NCBI GenBank assembly: GCA_023433855.1
Contig: JAEYTV010000004.1
Location: 1 to 17,587, forward strand
Length of the DNA stretch: 17,587 nucleotides
Source: Pseudomonadota bacterium
GTDB taxonomy: Bacteria > Pseudomonadota > Alphaproteobacteria > Rhizobiales > Rhizobiaceae
Direction of reading: 5' to 3'
Part shown: positions 1 to 8,464 of the stretch, in pieces
Layout of the letters: each line of letters opens with the position of its first letter
How positions within the stretch are numbered: position 1 is the stretch's first letter
Position numbers and translations under genes: made by a program
Notes under the pieces: generated by a model
The model's input: only the letters and a program-made list of their open reading frames with translations
Told to the model about the DNA's origin: nothing
Database searches by the model: none

Positions 1-24
1 GCGGGCAGGAGTGCGACGAGAACG

Positions 25-522
25 ATGCGTTATCCCAGGAAAGGCGAGGTGCAGATCTCGGAGGTGGCCAACGGCATCATCGATCCGGTGCTCGCTAAGC
101 GTGCAGGCATCTCGACGGCGCTGCTGGGCTCGTGGGACGAGATCGCCGGCGAGGACTTTGCCGACTGCACCCGCCCGGAAAAGATCGCTTGGCCGCGCAG
201 GGACGGCTATAGCGACAGCGGCTACCAGCCCGGCGTCCTGACGATCGCTTGCGAGGGTGCCCGGGCACTTTTCCTGACCCATGCCCAGGGCGAACTGATC
301 GGCCGCATCAACGGTTTCTTCGGTTTCCCCGCCGTGCGCCAGATCCGTATTGTCCAGAAGCCGGTTGCTGCAACCTTCAAGCACCCGCGCAAGCCGCCAC
401 CCCTCAAGGGCGAAGCCGCCAGGCGCCTGGAAACCATGACCGAAGGCATCGAAAGCGAGGCGTTGAAAAAGGCGGTCGAGCGGCTGGGCACGGCTGTCCT
501 GCAGAGAAAGCGCAAGGCGTAA
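25..522 (+). CDS. DUF721 (DciA-like) protein, putative replicative helicase loader
   Basis: The 165-residue product matches the DUF721/DciA family as found in rhizobia: a short basic start (MRYPRKGEVQ), a helical segment with NGIIDPVLAKRAGI (about residues 17-30), then LLGSWDEIAGEDFADCTRPEKI and a beta-rich stretch VLTIACEGARALFLTHAQGELIGRIN (about 72-97), and a basic, proline-rich C-terminal tail. DciA proteins load the replicative helicase DnaB in bacteria lacking DnaC; that role is inferred from the family. The ATG at 25 is preceded by AGGAG-like bases at 8-12. The frame stays open to the window edge, so an upstream start cannot be excluded. Its position before a DsbA-like gene and smc is the order I recall from rhizobial genomes. 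A 142-bp gap separates it from the next gene. Confidence 0.82.
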   Translation: MRYPRKGEVQISEVANGIIDPVLAKRAGISTALLGSWDEIAGEDFADCTRPEKIAWPRRDGYSDSGYQPGVLTIACEGARALFLTHAQGELIGRINGFFGFPAVRQIRIVQKPVAATFKHPRKPPPLKGEAARRLETMTEGIESEALKKAVERLGTAVLQRKRKA

Positions 523-664
523 GGTCCGGATCGACGTTCATCCTCGATACAGGACTGATTTGTCACAATTCTTTGAAGGCTTCCCCCTATCCTGAGCTTG
601 TTCGCAGGCGGGGGGCGCGATACGGAAGATAAGATATTCGAGACTTCTCGCACACGGGTGTTCT

Positions 665-1369
665 ATGCAGATGAACGATATGACCATTAACAGACGCGCG
701 CTCCTTTGTGGCGTAGCAGCGACTGCGGCCTGGCTTGCGCTTCCCCTGGGGGTCACGCAGGCTTTTGCGCAGGAACTTCCCGAGTCGCAGGGCGACGTGG
801 ACATGGCCGAGGCCGTGAAGCCCGGCCCCTTGCCGGAGATGGTGCTCGGCGACGAGAAAGCTCCGGTCACGATCATCGAATATATGTCGATGACGTGCCC
901 GCACTGCGCCAATTTTCACAACAACACCTTCGACGCGATCAAGACCAAGTACGTGGACAGCGGCAAGGTGCGCTTCATCATTCGCGAATTCCCGTTCGAT
1001 CCGGCCGCGACGGCCGCATTCATGCTGGCCCGCTGCAATCCGCAGAAGCCGGAGGAGCTTGCAACCCCCGCCCAATATTTCCCGATGATCTCGATGCTGT
1101 TCAAGCAACAGCGTGCCTGGGCGGCGCCGGCTGACGGGAATGTGCGCAATGCTCTTCTCCAGAGCGTGAAACTGGCCGGTTACTCACAGCAGAGTTTCGA
1201 AGCTTGCTTGACGAACCAGAAGCTTCTCGATGAAATAAACGGCGTTGTTAGGCGCGGAGCGGACCAGTTTGGTATCAATTCCACACCGTCTTTCCTGATC
1301 GCCGGCAAGAAGTATTCGGGGGACATCTCGGTTGAGTCCATGTCGGCGCTCATCGACAGTCTATTGTGA
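665..1369 (+). CDS. DsbA-family periplasmic thiol:disulfide oxidoreductase
   Basis: A 234-residue protein with an N-terminal export signal: NRR at 9-11, a hydrophobic stretch to about residue 34 and a likely cleavage site after AFA (residue 35). The twin arginine could be a relaxed Tat motif or just the positive n-region of a Sec signal. The mature part is a DsbA-type thioredoxin fold: APVTIIEYMSMTCPHC with the CPHC active site at 78-81, a helical insertion, and the cis-proline loop STPSFLI with Pro208. It presumably oxidises or reshuffles disulfides of exported proteins in the periplasm. Alternative ATG starts lie at 671 and 680, and no strong ribosome-binding site separates them. The smc gene starts 36 bp downstream, so co-transcription is plausible. 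The CPHC centre and cis-Pro make the fold secure; the exact partner is unknown. Confidence 0.88.
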   Translation: MQMNDMTINRRALLCGVAATAAWLALPLGVTQAFAQELPESQGDVDMAEAVKPGPLPEMVLGDEKAPVTIIEYMSMTCPHCANFHNNTFDAIKTKYVDSGKVRFIIREFPFDPAATAAFMLARCNPQKPEELATPAQYFPMISMLFKQQRAWAAPADGNVRNALLQSVKLAGYSQQSFEACLTNQKLLDEINGVVRRGADQFGINSTPSFLIAGKKYSGDISVESMSALIDSLL

Positions 1370-1405
1370 GCCCGTCGCTCCTGAGCGAGAGGTAAGGGGC
1401 GCGGC

Positions 1406-4400
1406 ATGAAGTTCACCAAGCTGCGCCTCGTCGGATTCAAGTCGTTCGTCGAACCCACCGAATTCATCATCGAGCGTGGTCTCACCGGCGTGGTCGGACC
1501 CAACGGCTGCGGCAAGTCCAATCTTGTCGAAGCGCTCCGCTGGGTGATGGGAGAAAACTCCTACAAGAACATGCGTGCGTCCGGCATGGACGACGTGATT
1601 TTCTCCGGCTCGGGCCATCGGCCGGCCCGCAACACCGCGGAAGTCGGCCTTCACCTCGATAATTCCGACCGCACCGCGCCTGCCGCTTTCAATGATTCTG
1701 ACGAAATCCAGGTCAGCCGCCGCATCGAGCGGGAATCCGGTTCCGTCTATCGGATCAACGGCAAGGAAGCGCGTGCCAAGGATGTGCAGCTCCTGTTCGC
1801 CGATGCATCCACCGGTGCCCGCTCACCCTCGATGGTGGGGCAGGGACGGATCGGTGAACTGATCCAGGCGAAGCCCCAGGCGCGGCGTCAGCTTCTGGAG
1901 GAGGCGGCTGGGATTTCCGGCCTGCATTCCCGCCGCCATGAGGCCGAACTGCGGCTTCGTGCTGCCGAGGGCAATCTCGAACGTCTCGAAGACGTGCTCG
2001 GGCAGTTCGAAAGCCAGATCGAAAGTCTCAAGCGCCAGGCGCGCCAGGCAAACCGCTTCAGGACTCTTTCTGCGGAGATCCGCACACGCGAAGCGCTGCT
2101 CCTTTACATTCGCTGGGTTCAGGCGAGGGACGCGGAGGCAGAGGCACAGGCTGCGCTGAACCAGATCACCGTCGTCGTTGCGGAACGGGCGCAGGCGCAG
2201 ATGGAAGCAGCCAAGGCGCAGGCGATCGCTGCGCTGAAGCTTCCTGAACTGCGGGAGGAGGAAGCCAAGGCCGGCGCCACCCTCCAGCGCCTGCAGATTG
2301 CGCGCGGGCAGTTGGAGGAGGAGGAAAGCCGCCTCCTCAAGCGTCGGGACGAACTGACGCGGCGCCTTGCCCAGTTGGCGGAGGATCTCCGCCGCGAAGA
2401 ACAGCTGGCAGCCGACAACGCGGCCATCCTCGAAACGCTCGACCAGGAAGAGGAAGAACTGAAGGAGGTCCTGGCGGGCTCCGACGCGGAAGCCGAAGAG
2501 ATGCGCGACGCCTTGGATGCAGCCGCGGCAGCGCTTGCGGAAAACGAGAAGCTGTTTGCCGCAATCACCGGCGAACGTGCCGAAGCAGCGGCGGCCCGCA
2601 ACCAGCTCGAACGCCTTATTCGAGATCTTGCCGAGCGTCGCCAGCGTCTTGAGAGACAGTCAGCCGATGCCACGGAAGAGCTCCGTTCCATCGAGGGGCG
2701 GCTTGCGGCCTTAGATGATCCGGCCGAGCGGCGTGAGGCAATGGAAGCGGCCGAGATGGCTGTCGAGGAGAGCGCCATCCGCGCGGAGGATGCCGAGGCG
2801 ACCCTGGCGGCCGCCCGTGCGCGCGAGATGCATGCCCGCACGCCGCTTGAAGAGGCTCGCACGGAGCTGAATGCGCTCGAAACCGAAGCGCGCACGATCT
2901 CGAAAATGCTGGCGGCCGGCGCCGCCTCCGGAAGTTTCGTGGCCGTTGCCGAGATGATCCGGGTCGATCGCGGTTTCGAGGCGGCTCTCGGGGCGGCTCT
3001 CGGGGACGATCTTGAAAGTCCGGTTGACAGTTCCGCCGCGACCTACTGGACCTCGAACGGAGACGGCGCGGGCGATCCGCCTTTGCCGGCTGATGTCCTG
3101 CCGCTGATTTCCCATGTCACCGCCCCGCCTGAGCTTTCCCGCCGTCTACGGCAGATTGGTGTTGTCGCGGAAGCCGATGCCCGTCGCCTCATGCCTCTCC
3201 TGCAGCCTGGGCAGCGGCTCGTCACCAGGGACGGAGCATTGTACCGCTGGGATGGGCATGTCACCGGCTCGGAAGCCCCGGGCGCGGCAGCGCTCAGGCT
3301 TTCACAGAAGAACCGCTTGTCCGAGCTGGAAGGAGAGATCGACGAGGCCCGGATCATCTTGTCGGAAGCAGAAGCAGTCCTTGCGGCAGCGACCTTAGAG
3401 GTCGGTGCCGAGGAGCGGCGGCTTGGGGAGGCTCGTGAACACGGTCGGCTTTCCGCCCGCAGGTTGTCCGACGCCAGAGACGCGCTTGCTGCGGCCGAGC
3501 GCGCTGCGGGTGACCTGATGCGGCGCCGCGACGTGACCGCCGAGGCACTGAGCCAGCTCGTAGCGCAGATCGGGGACGTGGCCGCTCAGCAGGAGAATGC
3601 GCGCGTCGAGCTGGAGAACTCGCCGGATATCTCGGGTGTCGAGGCGCGGCTTCGCGAACAGCAGGCGGTGGTCGCGGCCGATCGCGGCCGGGTGGCCGAG
3701 GCACGAGCCCGCTACGAGGGGCTCAGCCGGGATGCCGAGGCGCGTAGGCGTCGCCTTGTGGCAATCGGACAGGAGCGCGCATCATGGCTTGCCAGGGGCG
3801 AGAATGCTGCCAGCCACATCGCGAATCTGCGCCACCGGGAAGAGGAGGCGCGGGAGGAGATCGCGGATCTTGAAACTGCGCCGGAGCAGTTCGATGAAAA
3901 GCGGCGCGCCCTGCTCGGTGAGTTGCAGCGCGCCGAAAAGTCTCGCCGAGACGCAGCCGACCGGCTGGTGCATGCCGAGGCCCGCCAGCGCGATGCGGAC
4001 CAGCTTGCCGCCGTCGCGCTTTCCGAGCTCGCCGAAGCCCGTGAACGGCGTGGCCGGGCTGAAGAACGACTGGTGTCGGCCGCGGAAAAGCGTCATGACA
4101 GCGAGACCCGCATCCGGGAGACGCTGGATGTGGCGCCGCACGAGGTGCCGCGGCTCGCCGGTATCAGGCCCGATGGACCCATGCCGGATATCCGCGAGAT
4201 CGAGCGTGAAGTTGATCGATTCAGGCTGGAGCGGGAGCGCCTCGGGGCAGTGAACCTGCGTGCCGAAGAGGAGCAGAAGGAGCTTTCCGACAAGCTCGAT
4301 ACGCTGATGCGGGAGCGCACCGACGTCATCGACGCGATCCGCAAGCTGCGTGGTGCCATCCAGAACCTCAATCGCGAGGGAAGGGAGCGTCTGCTGGCTG

Positions 4401-4867
4401 CTTTCGATGTGGTGAACTCCGAGTTCCAGCGTCTCTTCACCCACCTCTTCGGCGGCGGCACGGCTGAACTGCAACTGATCGAATCGGACGATCCGCTGGA
4501 AGCAGGCCTCGAGATCCTGGCCCGTCCGCCCGGCAAAAAGCCGCAGACTATGACATTGCTCTCCGGTGGTGAGCAGGCCTTGACGGCCATGGCACTGATC
4601 TTTGCCGTCTTCCTGACCAACCCGGCGCCCATCTGCGTGCTGGACGAGGTGGATGCGCCGCTGGATGACCACAATGTCGAGCGCTATTGCAATCTCATGG
4701 ATGAGATGGCAGCTTCTACCGAGACGCGTTTCGTTATCATCACACATAATCCGATAACGATGGCGCGTATGAACCGCCTGTTTGGCGTGACGATGGCGGA
4801 GCAGGGCGTCTCCCAGCTTGTTTCGGTGGACCTTCAGACGGCGGAACTCATTCGAGAAGCAAGCTGA
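1406..4867 (+). CDS. smc: Chromosome segregation protein SMC
   Basis: A full-length 1153-residue SMC ATPase, which works with ScpA/ScpB to organise and segregate the chromosome. The N-terminal head carries KLRLVGFKSF and the Walker A GPNGCGKS at 31-38. Two long Glu/Arg/Ala-rich coiled coils (about 165-500 and 640-980) flank a hinge at about 505-640 that includes AALGAALGDDL. The C-terminal head has the ABC signature LSGGEQ at 1052-1057 and Walker B ICVLDEVDAP with Asp1080/Glu1081, followed by the D-loop. All ATPase motifs are intact. The ATG is preceded by GAGAGG and AAGGGG at about 1386-1399. The gene sits directly behind the DsbA-like gene. No convincing rho-independent terminator is seen right after the stop. 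Confidence 0.97.
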   Translation: MKFTKLRLVGFKSFVEPTEFIIERGLTGVVGPNGCGKSNLVEALRWVMGENSYKNMRASGMDDVIFSGSGHRPARNTAEVGLHLDNSDRTAPAAFNDSDEIQVSRRIERESGSVYRINGKEARAKDVQLLFADASTGARSPSMVGQGRIGELIQAKPQARRQLLEEAAGISGLHSRRHEAELRLRAAEGNLERLEDVLGQFESQIESLKRQARQANRFRTLSAEIRTREALLLYIRWVQARDAEAEAQAALNQITVVVAERAQAQMEAAKAQAIAALKLPELREEEAKAGATLQRLQIARGQLEEEESRLLKRRDELTRRLAQLAEDLRREEQLAADNAAILETLDQEEEELKEVLAGSDAEAEEMRDALDAAAAALAENEKLFAAITGERAEAAAARNQLERLIRDLAERRQRLERQSADATEELRSIEGRLAALDDPAERREAMEAAEMAVEESAIRAEDAEATLAAARAREMHARTPLEEARTELNALETEARTISKMLAAGAASGSFVAVAEMIRVDRGFEAALGAALGDDLESPVDSSAATYWTSNGDGAGDPPLPADVLPLISHVTAPPELSRRLRQIGVVAEADARRLMPLLQPGQRLVTRDGALYRWDGHVTGSEAPGAAALRLSQKNRLSELEGEIDEARIILSEAEAVLAAATLEVGAEERRLGEAREHGRLSARRLSDARDALAAAERAAGDLMRRRDVTAEALSQLVAQIGDVAAQQENARVELENSPDISGVEARLREQQAVVAADRGRVAEARARYEGLSRDAEARRRRLVAIGQERASWLARGENAASHIANLRHREEEAREEIADLETAPEQFDEKRRALLGELQRAEKSRRDAADRLVHAEARQRDADQLAAVALSELAEARERRGRAEERLVSAAEKRHDSETRIRETLDVAPHEVPRLAGIRPDGPMPDIREIEREVDRFRLERERLGAVNLRAEEEQKELSDKLDTLMRERTDVIDAIRKLRGAIQNLNREGRERLLAAFDVVNSEFQRLFTHLFGGGTAELQLIESDDPLEAGLEILARPPGKKPQTMTLLSGGEQALTAMALIFAVFLTNPAPICVLDEVDAPLDDHNVERYCNLMDEMAASTETRFVIITHNPITMARMNRLFGVTMAEQGVSQLVSVDLQTAELIREAS

Positions 4868-5213
4868 TGGTTAGGGTGTGTAGGTAAAAAATACCCGCCA
4901 ATACGTTGAATCACCCATTTGGGGGATGCAATTTCTGAGCTATTGTTATCTTGTTGGGCGCAGAGAGGGATGCAGCCTCTACACGTTCCAAGCGTTATAT
5001 TGCAATTCCGACCCCCCGTTCGGGTTTCCTGTCCCGGACGGAAAGCTTTGCGGGGCCGCCTGTGATCCGGCCCCGCAAAGCTTTGCTCCCTTATCCGTTC
5101 GTGATGTGTCGGCCGGGTTGCTGCGGCGCAGCATAATACCGCCGCGATCCGTTTTCAAACTGCCGCAAAACCTGTAGTTATCTCGAAAAGTCTTTGCGGG
5201 GTTGGAGAGCAGC
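4868..5213. other. Intergenic region between smc and ppdK
   Basis: About 346 bp without a credible gene. A short open frame (4926-5177) has no recognisable protein character and runs through the inverted repeat described separately. The region is more AT-rich at its left end. The last bases hold the ribosome-binding site of ppdK (GGAG at 5204-5207). No promoter was assigned with confidence. Confidence 0.6.
5042..5084. repeat. Perfect 17-bp inverted repeat with 9-nt loop
   Basis: The arm AAAGCTTTGCGGGGCCG (5042-5058) is exactly complementary to 5068-5084, with the loop CCTGTGATC between. A GC-rich hairpin of this length would be very stable in RNA from either strand. There is no T-run after it, so it is not a classical rho-independent terminator, but it could stop or stabilise the smc transcript, or be a dispersed intergenic repeat of the kind rhizobia carry. 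The outer eight bases of each arm, AAAGCTTT, are palindromic on their own. Confidence 0.85.
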
Positions 5214-7898
5214 ATGACGAAGTGGGTCTATCGCTTGGGCGGAGGAGAAGCGGAGGGCCGGGGGAGCGAGATAGAGCGCCTCGGCGGCAAGGGCGCCAAT
5301 CTTGCCGAAATGGCACGTCTTGGCCTGCCTGTTCCCCCCGGACTGACCATTATCGCTGACGCGTGCACCTTCTATTTCGGGAACGGGCGAACCTTTCCGG
5401 AGGAGCTGAAAAGGCAGGTTCTCGAAGGCCTCGCCCACATGGAAGCGCTGACGGGGAAGACATTCGGCGGTGACGTGAGGCCGCTCCTTCTGTCGGTGCG
5501 TTCCGGGGCGCGGGCCTCTATGCCAGGGATGATGGACACCGTGCTGAACCTCGGCCTGAACGATAGGACCGTCCAGGCGCTTGGCCATGATGCGGGCGAC
5601 GCGCGATTTGCCTGGGACAGCTATCGGCGCTTCATCCAGATGTATGCCGACGTGGTGATGGGGCTTGATCACGAGGTTTTCGAAGAGATCCTCGAGGATG
5701 AAAAGGCTCGTCTCGGCCATGAATACGACACGGATCTTTCGGCTGACGAATGGCAGCATGTGGTTTCGCTCTACAAGCTGGTGATTGAAGAGGAATTGGG
5801 CGAGACCTTCCCGCAGGACACTCACGTGCAGTTGTGGAAGGCGATTGCAGCGGTCTTTTCCAGCTGGATGAACCCACGCGCAGTGACCTATCGCACCCTT
5901 CATCGCATTTCGCAGGAGTGGGGAACTGCCGTTAATGTCCAGGCCATGGTCTTTGGCAATCTCGGTTCCTCGTCGGCCACGGGTGTCGCCTTCACCCGCA
6001 ATCCGTCCACTGGAGAGAAGGCGCTTTATGGCGAGTTCCTGGTGAATGCCCAGGGCGAGGATGTCGTGGCTGGCATCCGGACGCCGCAGTCGATCACCGA
6101 GGAAGGGCGGATCGCCTCGGGATCCGAAAAGCCTTCGATGGAGAAACTGATGCCGGAGGCCTTCTCCGAGTTCAGGACCATCTGCGGGAGGCTCGAGGCT
6201 CACTATCGCGACATGCTCGACCTGGAGTTCACGATCGAGCGCGGCAGGCTGTGGATGCTCCAGGCCCGTTCCGGCAAGCGCACCACCCGTGCAGCCATGA
6301 AGATCGCCGTCGACATGGTGGAGGAAGGCCTGATCACCGAAGAAGAGGCAATCTGCCGCATCGAGCCGCCATCCCTCGACCAGCTCCTTCATCCGACGAT
6401 CGATCCGCGCGTCGAGCGGCATGTGATCGGCTCCGGCTTGCCGGCGTCTCCGGGGGCTGCAACCGGCGAGATCGTCTTTACCGCCGACGACGCCGTGCAG
6501 GCGGAGGCAGAAGGACGCAAGGTGATCCTGGTCCGCATCGAGACCAGTCCGGAGGACATTCACGGCATGAACGCCGCCGAAGGCATCCTCACCACGCGCG
6601 GCGGCATGACGAGCCATGCGGCCGTTGTTGCCCGCGGCATGGGAATCCCGTGCGTCGTGGGAGCGGGATCGATGCGCGTCGACCTGCGCAACGAGGTCCT
6701 GACCGGCGTTGGGGGAATGACGCTGAAGCGGGGCGACACGGTGACGATCGACGGTGGTTCGGGTCAGGTGTTGAAGGGTGCCGTCCCCATGATCCGGCCC
6801 GAACTGTCCGGCGACTTCGGGAAACTGATGACATGGGCCGACAAGAGCCGCCGCATGTCCGTTCGCACCAACGCAGACACACCTCAGGATGCGCGTGCCG
6901 GACGGTCTTTCGGCGCGGAGGGCATCGGCCTTTGCCGTACCGAGCACATGTTCTTCGAAGGAGACCGTATCCAGGTCATGCGCGAGATGATTCTCGCCGA
7001 AGACGAGAAGGGGCGGCGGCAAGCCCTCGACAAGCTCCTGCCGATGCAGCGTTCGGACTTCGCCGAACTCTTCACCATCATGCATGGCATGCCGGTAACG
7101 ATAAGGCTGCTTGACCCGCCGCTGCACGAATTCCTGCCCAAGACGGAGGCTGAGATTGCCGAGGTGGCCAAGGCAATGGACATGCCGCCGGCATTCCTCG
7201 CCCGCCGGATCGATGCGATCCACGAGTTCAATCCGATGCTGGGCCATCGGGGTTGCCGCCTGGCGATCTCCTATCCCGAGATCGCGGAAATGCAGGCGCG
7301 AGCCATTTTCGAGGCGGCAGTGGTCGCCGCCAAGCAGACAGGTGAGCCGGTGGAGCTCGAGATCATGGTTCCGCTGGTCGGGCTGCGCACGGAACTCGAT
7401 TATGTGAAGGCCGTCATCGACCGCGTTGCCGAGGACGTGGGCAGGGAAAGCGGTACAGCTATCGGCTATCTTGCCGGGACCATGATCGAATTGCCGCGCG
7501 CGGCGATCCGCGCCCATGTCATTGCAGAAACCGCTGAGTTTTTCTCATTCGGCACGAATGACCTTACCCAGACGACATTCGGCATTTCCAGAGACGATGC
7601 GGCCTCCTTCATTTCGACCTATCAACGCAAAGGCATCATCGAGCACGATCCGTTCATATCGCTTGATTTCGATGGAGTGGGCGAACTGATCCGAATGGCG
7701 GCGGAACGGGGGCGGCGCACCCGCAACGATCTCAAGCTCGGCATCTGCGGGGAGCATGGCGGGGATCCGGCCTCCATCCGGTTCTGTGAGGAAGCGGGCC
7801 TCGATTATGTCTCCTGCTCGCCGTTCCGAGTACCCATCGCCCGGCTTGCGGCCGCCCAGGCCGCCATCGGGCGGAAACGGCGCGATCTCTCCGCCTAG
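5214..7898 (+). CDS. ppdK: Pyruvate, phosphate dikinase
   Basis: An 894-residue enzyme that interconverts pyruvate + ATP + Pi and phosphoenolpyruvate + AMP + PPi in the cytoplasm, linking glycolysis and gluconeogenesis. The N-terminal nucleotide-binding domain has LGGKGANLAEMARLGLPVPPG and VRSGARASMPGMMDTVLNLG. The swivelling phosphohistidine domain has GGMTSHAAVVARGMG with the phosphorylated His468. The C-terminal PEP/pyruvate barrel has SFGTNDLTQTTFG and the catalytic Cys845 in GICGEHGGDP. The ATG at 5214 was chosen because GGAG at 5204-5207 lies 6 nt upstream and MTKWVY is the usual family start; an in-frame TTG at 5202 would add four residues but overlaps this site. It converges with the small lipoprotein gene about 110 bp downstream. 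The bifunctional PPDK regulatory protein is not in this window. Confidence 0.97.
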   Translation: MTKWVYRLGGGEAEGRGSEIERLGGKGANLAEMARLGLPVPPGLTIIADACTFYFGNGRTFPEELKRQVLEGLAHMEALTGKTFGGDVRPLLLSVRSGARASMPGMMDTVLNLGLNDRTVQALGHDAGDARFAWDSYRRFIQMYADVVMGLDHEVFEEILEDEKARLGHEYDTDLSADEWQHVVSLYKLVIEEELGETFPQDTHVQLWKAIAAVFSSWMNPRAVTYRTLHRISQEWGTAVNVQAMVFGNLGSSSATGVAFTRNPSTGEKALYGEFLVNAQGEDVVAGIRTPQSITEEGRIASGSEKPSMEKLMPEAFSEFRTICGRLEAHYRDMLDLEFTIERGRLWMLQARSGKRTTRAAMKIAVDMVEEGLITEEEAICRIEPPSLDQLLHPTIDPRVERHVIGSGLPASPGAATGEIVFTADDAVQAEAEGRKVILVRIETSPEDIHGMNAAEGILTTRGGMTSHAAVVARGMGIPCVVGAGSMRVDLRNEVLTGVGGMTLKRGDTVTIDGGSGQVLKGAVPMIRPELSGDFGKLMTWADKSRRMSVRTNADTPQDARAGRSFGAEGIGLCRTEHMFFEGDRIQVMREMILAEDEKGRRQALDKLLPMQRSDFAELFTIMHGMPVTIRLLDPPLHEFLPKTEAEIAEVAKAMDMPPAFLARRIDAIHEFNPMLGHRGCRLAISYPEIAEMQARAIFEAAVVAAKQTGEPVELEIMVPLVGLRTELDYVKAVIDRVAEDVGRESGTAIGYLAGTMIELPRAAIRAHVIAETAEFFSFGTNDLTQTTFGISRDDAASFISTYQRKGIIEHDPFISLDFDGVGELIRMAAERGRRTRNDLKLGICGEHGGDPASIRFCEEAGLDYVSCSPFRVPIARLAAAQAAIGRKRRDLSA

Positions 7899-8007
7899 TG
7901 CCGATTGCGAGCGGCGGCACGGTCGGGGTCGCGATAGCTGGGAGCCAGGCCGGAACGATAGGAGCCGGAAACCCGGAGCCTCGCCGACCATGTCGGGGCG
8001 GATGCGG

Positions 8008-8277
8008 TCATTTCCGCTCGACGATCACCCGCCGCTCGACCACCATGGGATGCCACATGAAGCTGTTGCTGGCGCGGATGTGCGCAGCACGCGATTCTGC
8101 TCGGCGGTCGAGCTCCAGATCGAGCATGCAACGGCCCATGGCTTCACTTCCCCGTCGGAAACCGTAGCCGGCGCAGGTGGTTTCGTCGGCCGCCCGTCGC
8201 TCCTCCGGTGTCATCGTCTGGCACGCGGCCAACAGGGCGCAAAGCGAAACAGGTGCAAGCAGGTGATAGAGACGCAT
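8008..8277 (-). CDS. Small outer-membrane-type lipoprotein, conserved hypothetical
   Basis: An 89-residue product with a typical lipoprotein signal: MRLYHLLAPVSLCALLAAC, where LAAC is the lipobox and Cys19 the predicted lipidated residue. The mature part has two further cysteines (Cys35 and Cys50) in a short segment, AADETTCAGYGFRRGSEAMG, followed by a charged tail. The cysteines could form a disulfide. The ATG at 8277 has a strong ribosome-binding site, AAGGAG (minus strand, 8290-8285), 7 nt upstream, which supports it as a real gene. I recognise the general pattern of short rhizobial lipoproteins but no function. It is divergent from the DUF1499 gene and convergent with ppdK. Confidence 0.8.
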   Translation of the reverse strand: MRLYHLLAPVSLCALLAACQTMTPEERRAADETTCAGYGFRRGSEAMGRCMLDLELDRRAESRAAHIRASNSFMWHPMVVERRVIVERK

Positions 8278-8348
8278 GCGAGGACTCCTTCCTTATGCCC
8301 AACTCATTACGAGGATTCCATTTCCGGCCCAGCTGTTTTACACATGAT

Positions 8349-8392
8349 TGCATGTCGTCCGGAAGTGGGGCCGTTTCTGGCCGGGACATGTG
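8349..8392. repeat. Imperfect palindrome, possible rhizobial intergenic repeat
   Basis: CATGTC (8351-8356) pairs with GACATG (8385-8390), and after a 2-nt bulge CCGG (8359-8362) pairs with CCGG (8381-8384). An alternative inner stem GGCC/GGCC (8369-8372 with 8379-8382) is also possible. The left flank, TTTTACACATGATTGCATGT, resembles from memory the start of a palindromic repeat common between rhizobial genes. It lies between the divergent lipoprotein and DUF1499 genes. Family membership is not proven here. Confidence 0.5.
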
Positions 8393-8464
8393 TTGAGACA
8401 GAGGCGCGACGGCGACAGACGTCAACCCGGTCGCAACAAACCCTAGCGGAGCTTGCTTGATCCC

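Noticed and set aside
2981..3004. Exact 12-bp tandem repeat (GCGGCTCTCGGG twice) in the smc hinge
   Set aside because: It encodes AALGAALG, a segment I recall as conserved in SMC hinges, so the repeat is explained by the protein.
3782..4747. Minus-strand open frame of 321 codons opposite the smc 3' half
   Set aside because: Antisense to the conserved SMC head and coiled coil; no protein-family character.
4926..5177. Short plus-strand open frame between smc and ppdK
   Set aside because: It runs through the 17-bp inverted repeat, has no ribosome-binding site and no family resemblance.
5178..7517. Long minus-strand open frame (779 codons) opposite ppdK
   Set aside because: It is antisense to an intact ppdK with all catalytic motifs; its translation is His/Arg-rich with no recognisable domain, as expected of a shadow frame in GC-rich DNA.
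7756..8460. Plus-strand open frame of 234 codons over the ppdK 3' end and the lipoprotein gene
   Set aside because: Out of frame with ppdK and antisense to the lipoprotein gene, which has a clear lipobox and ribosome-binding site.
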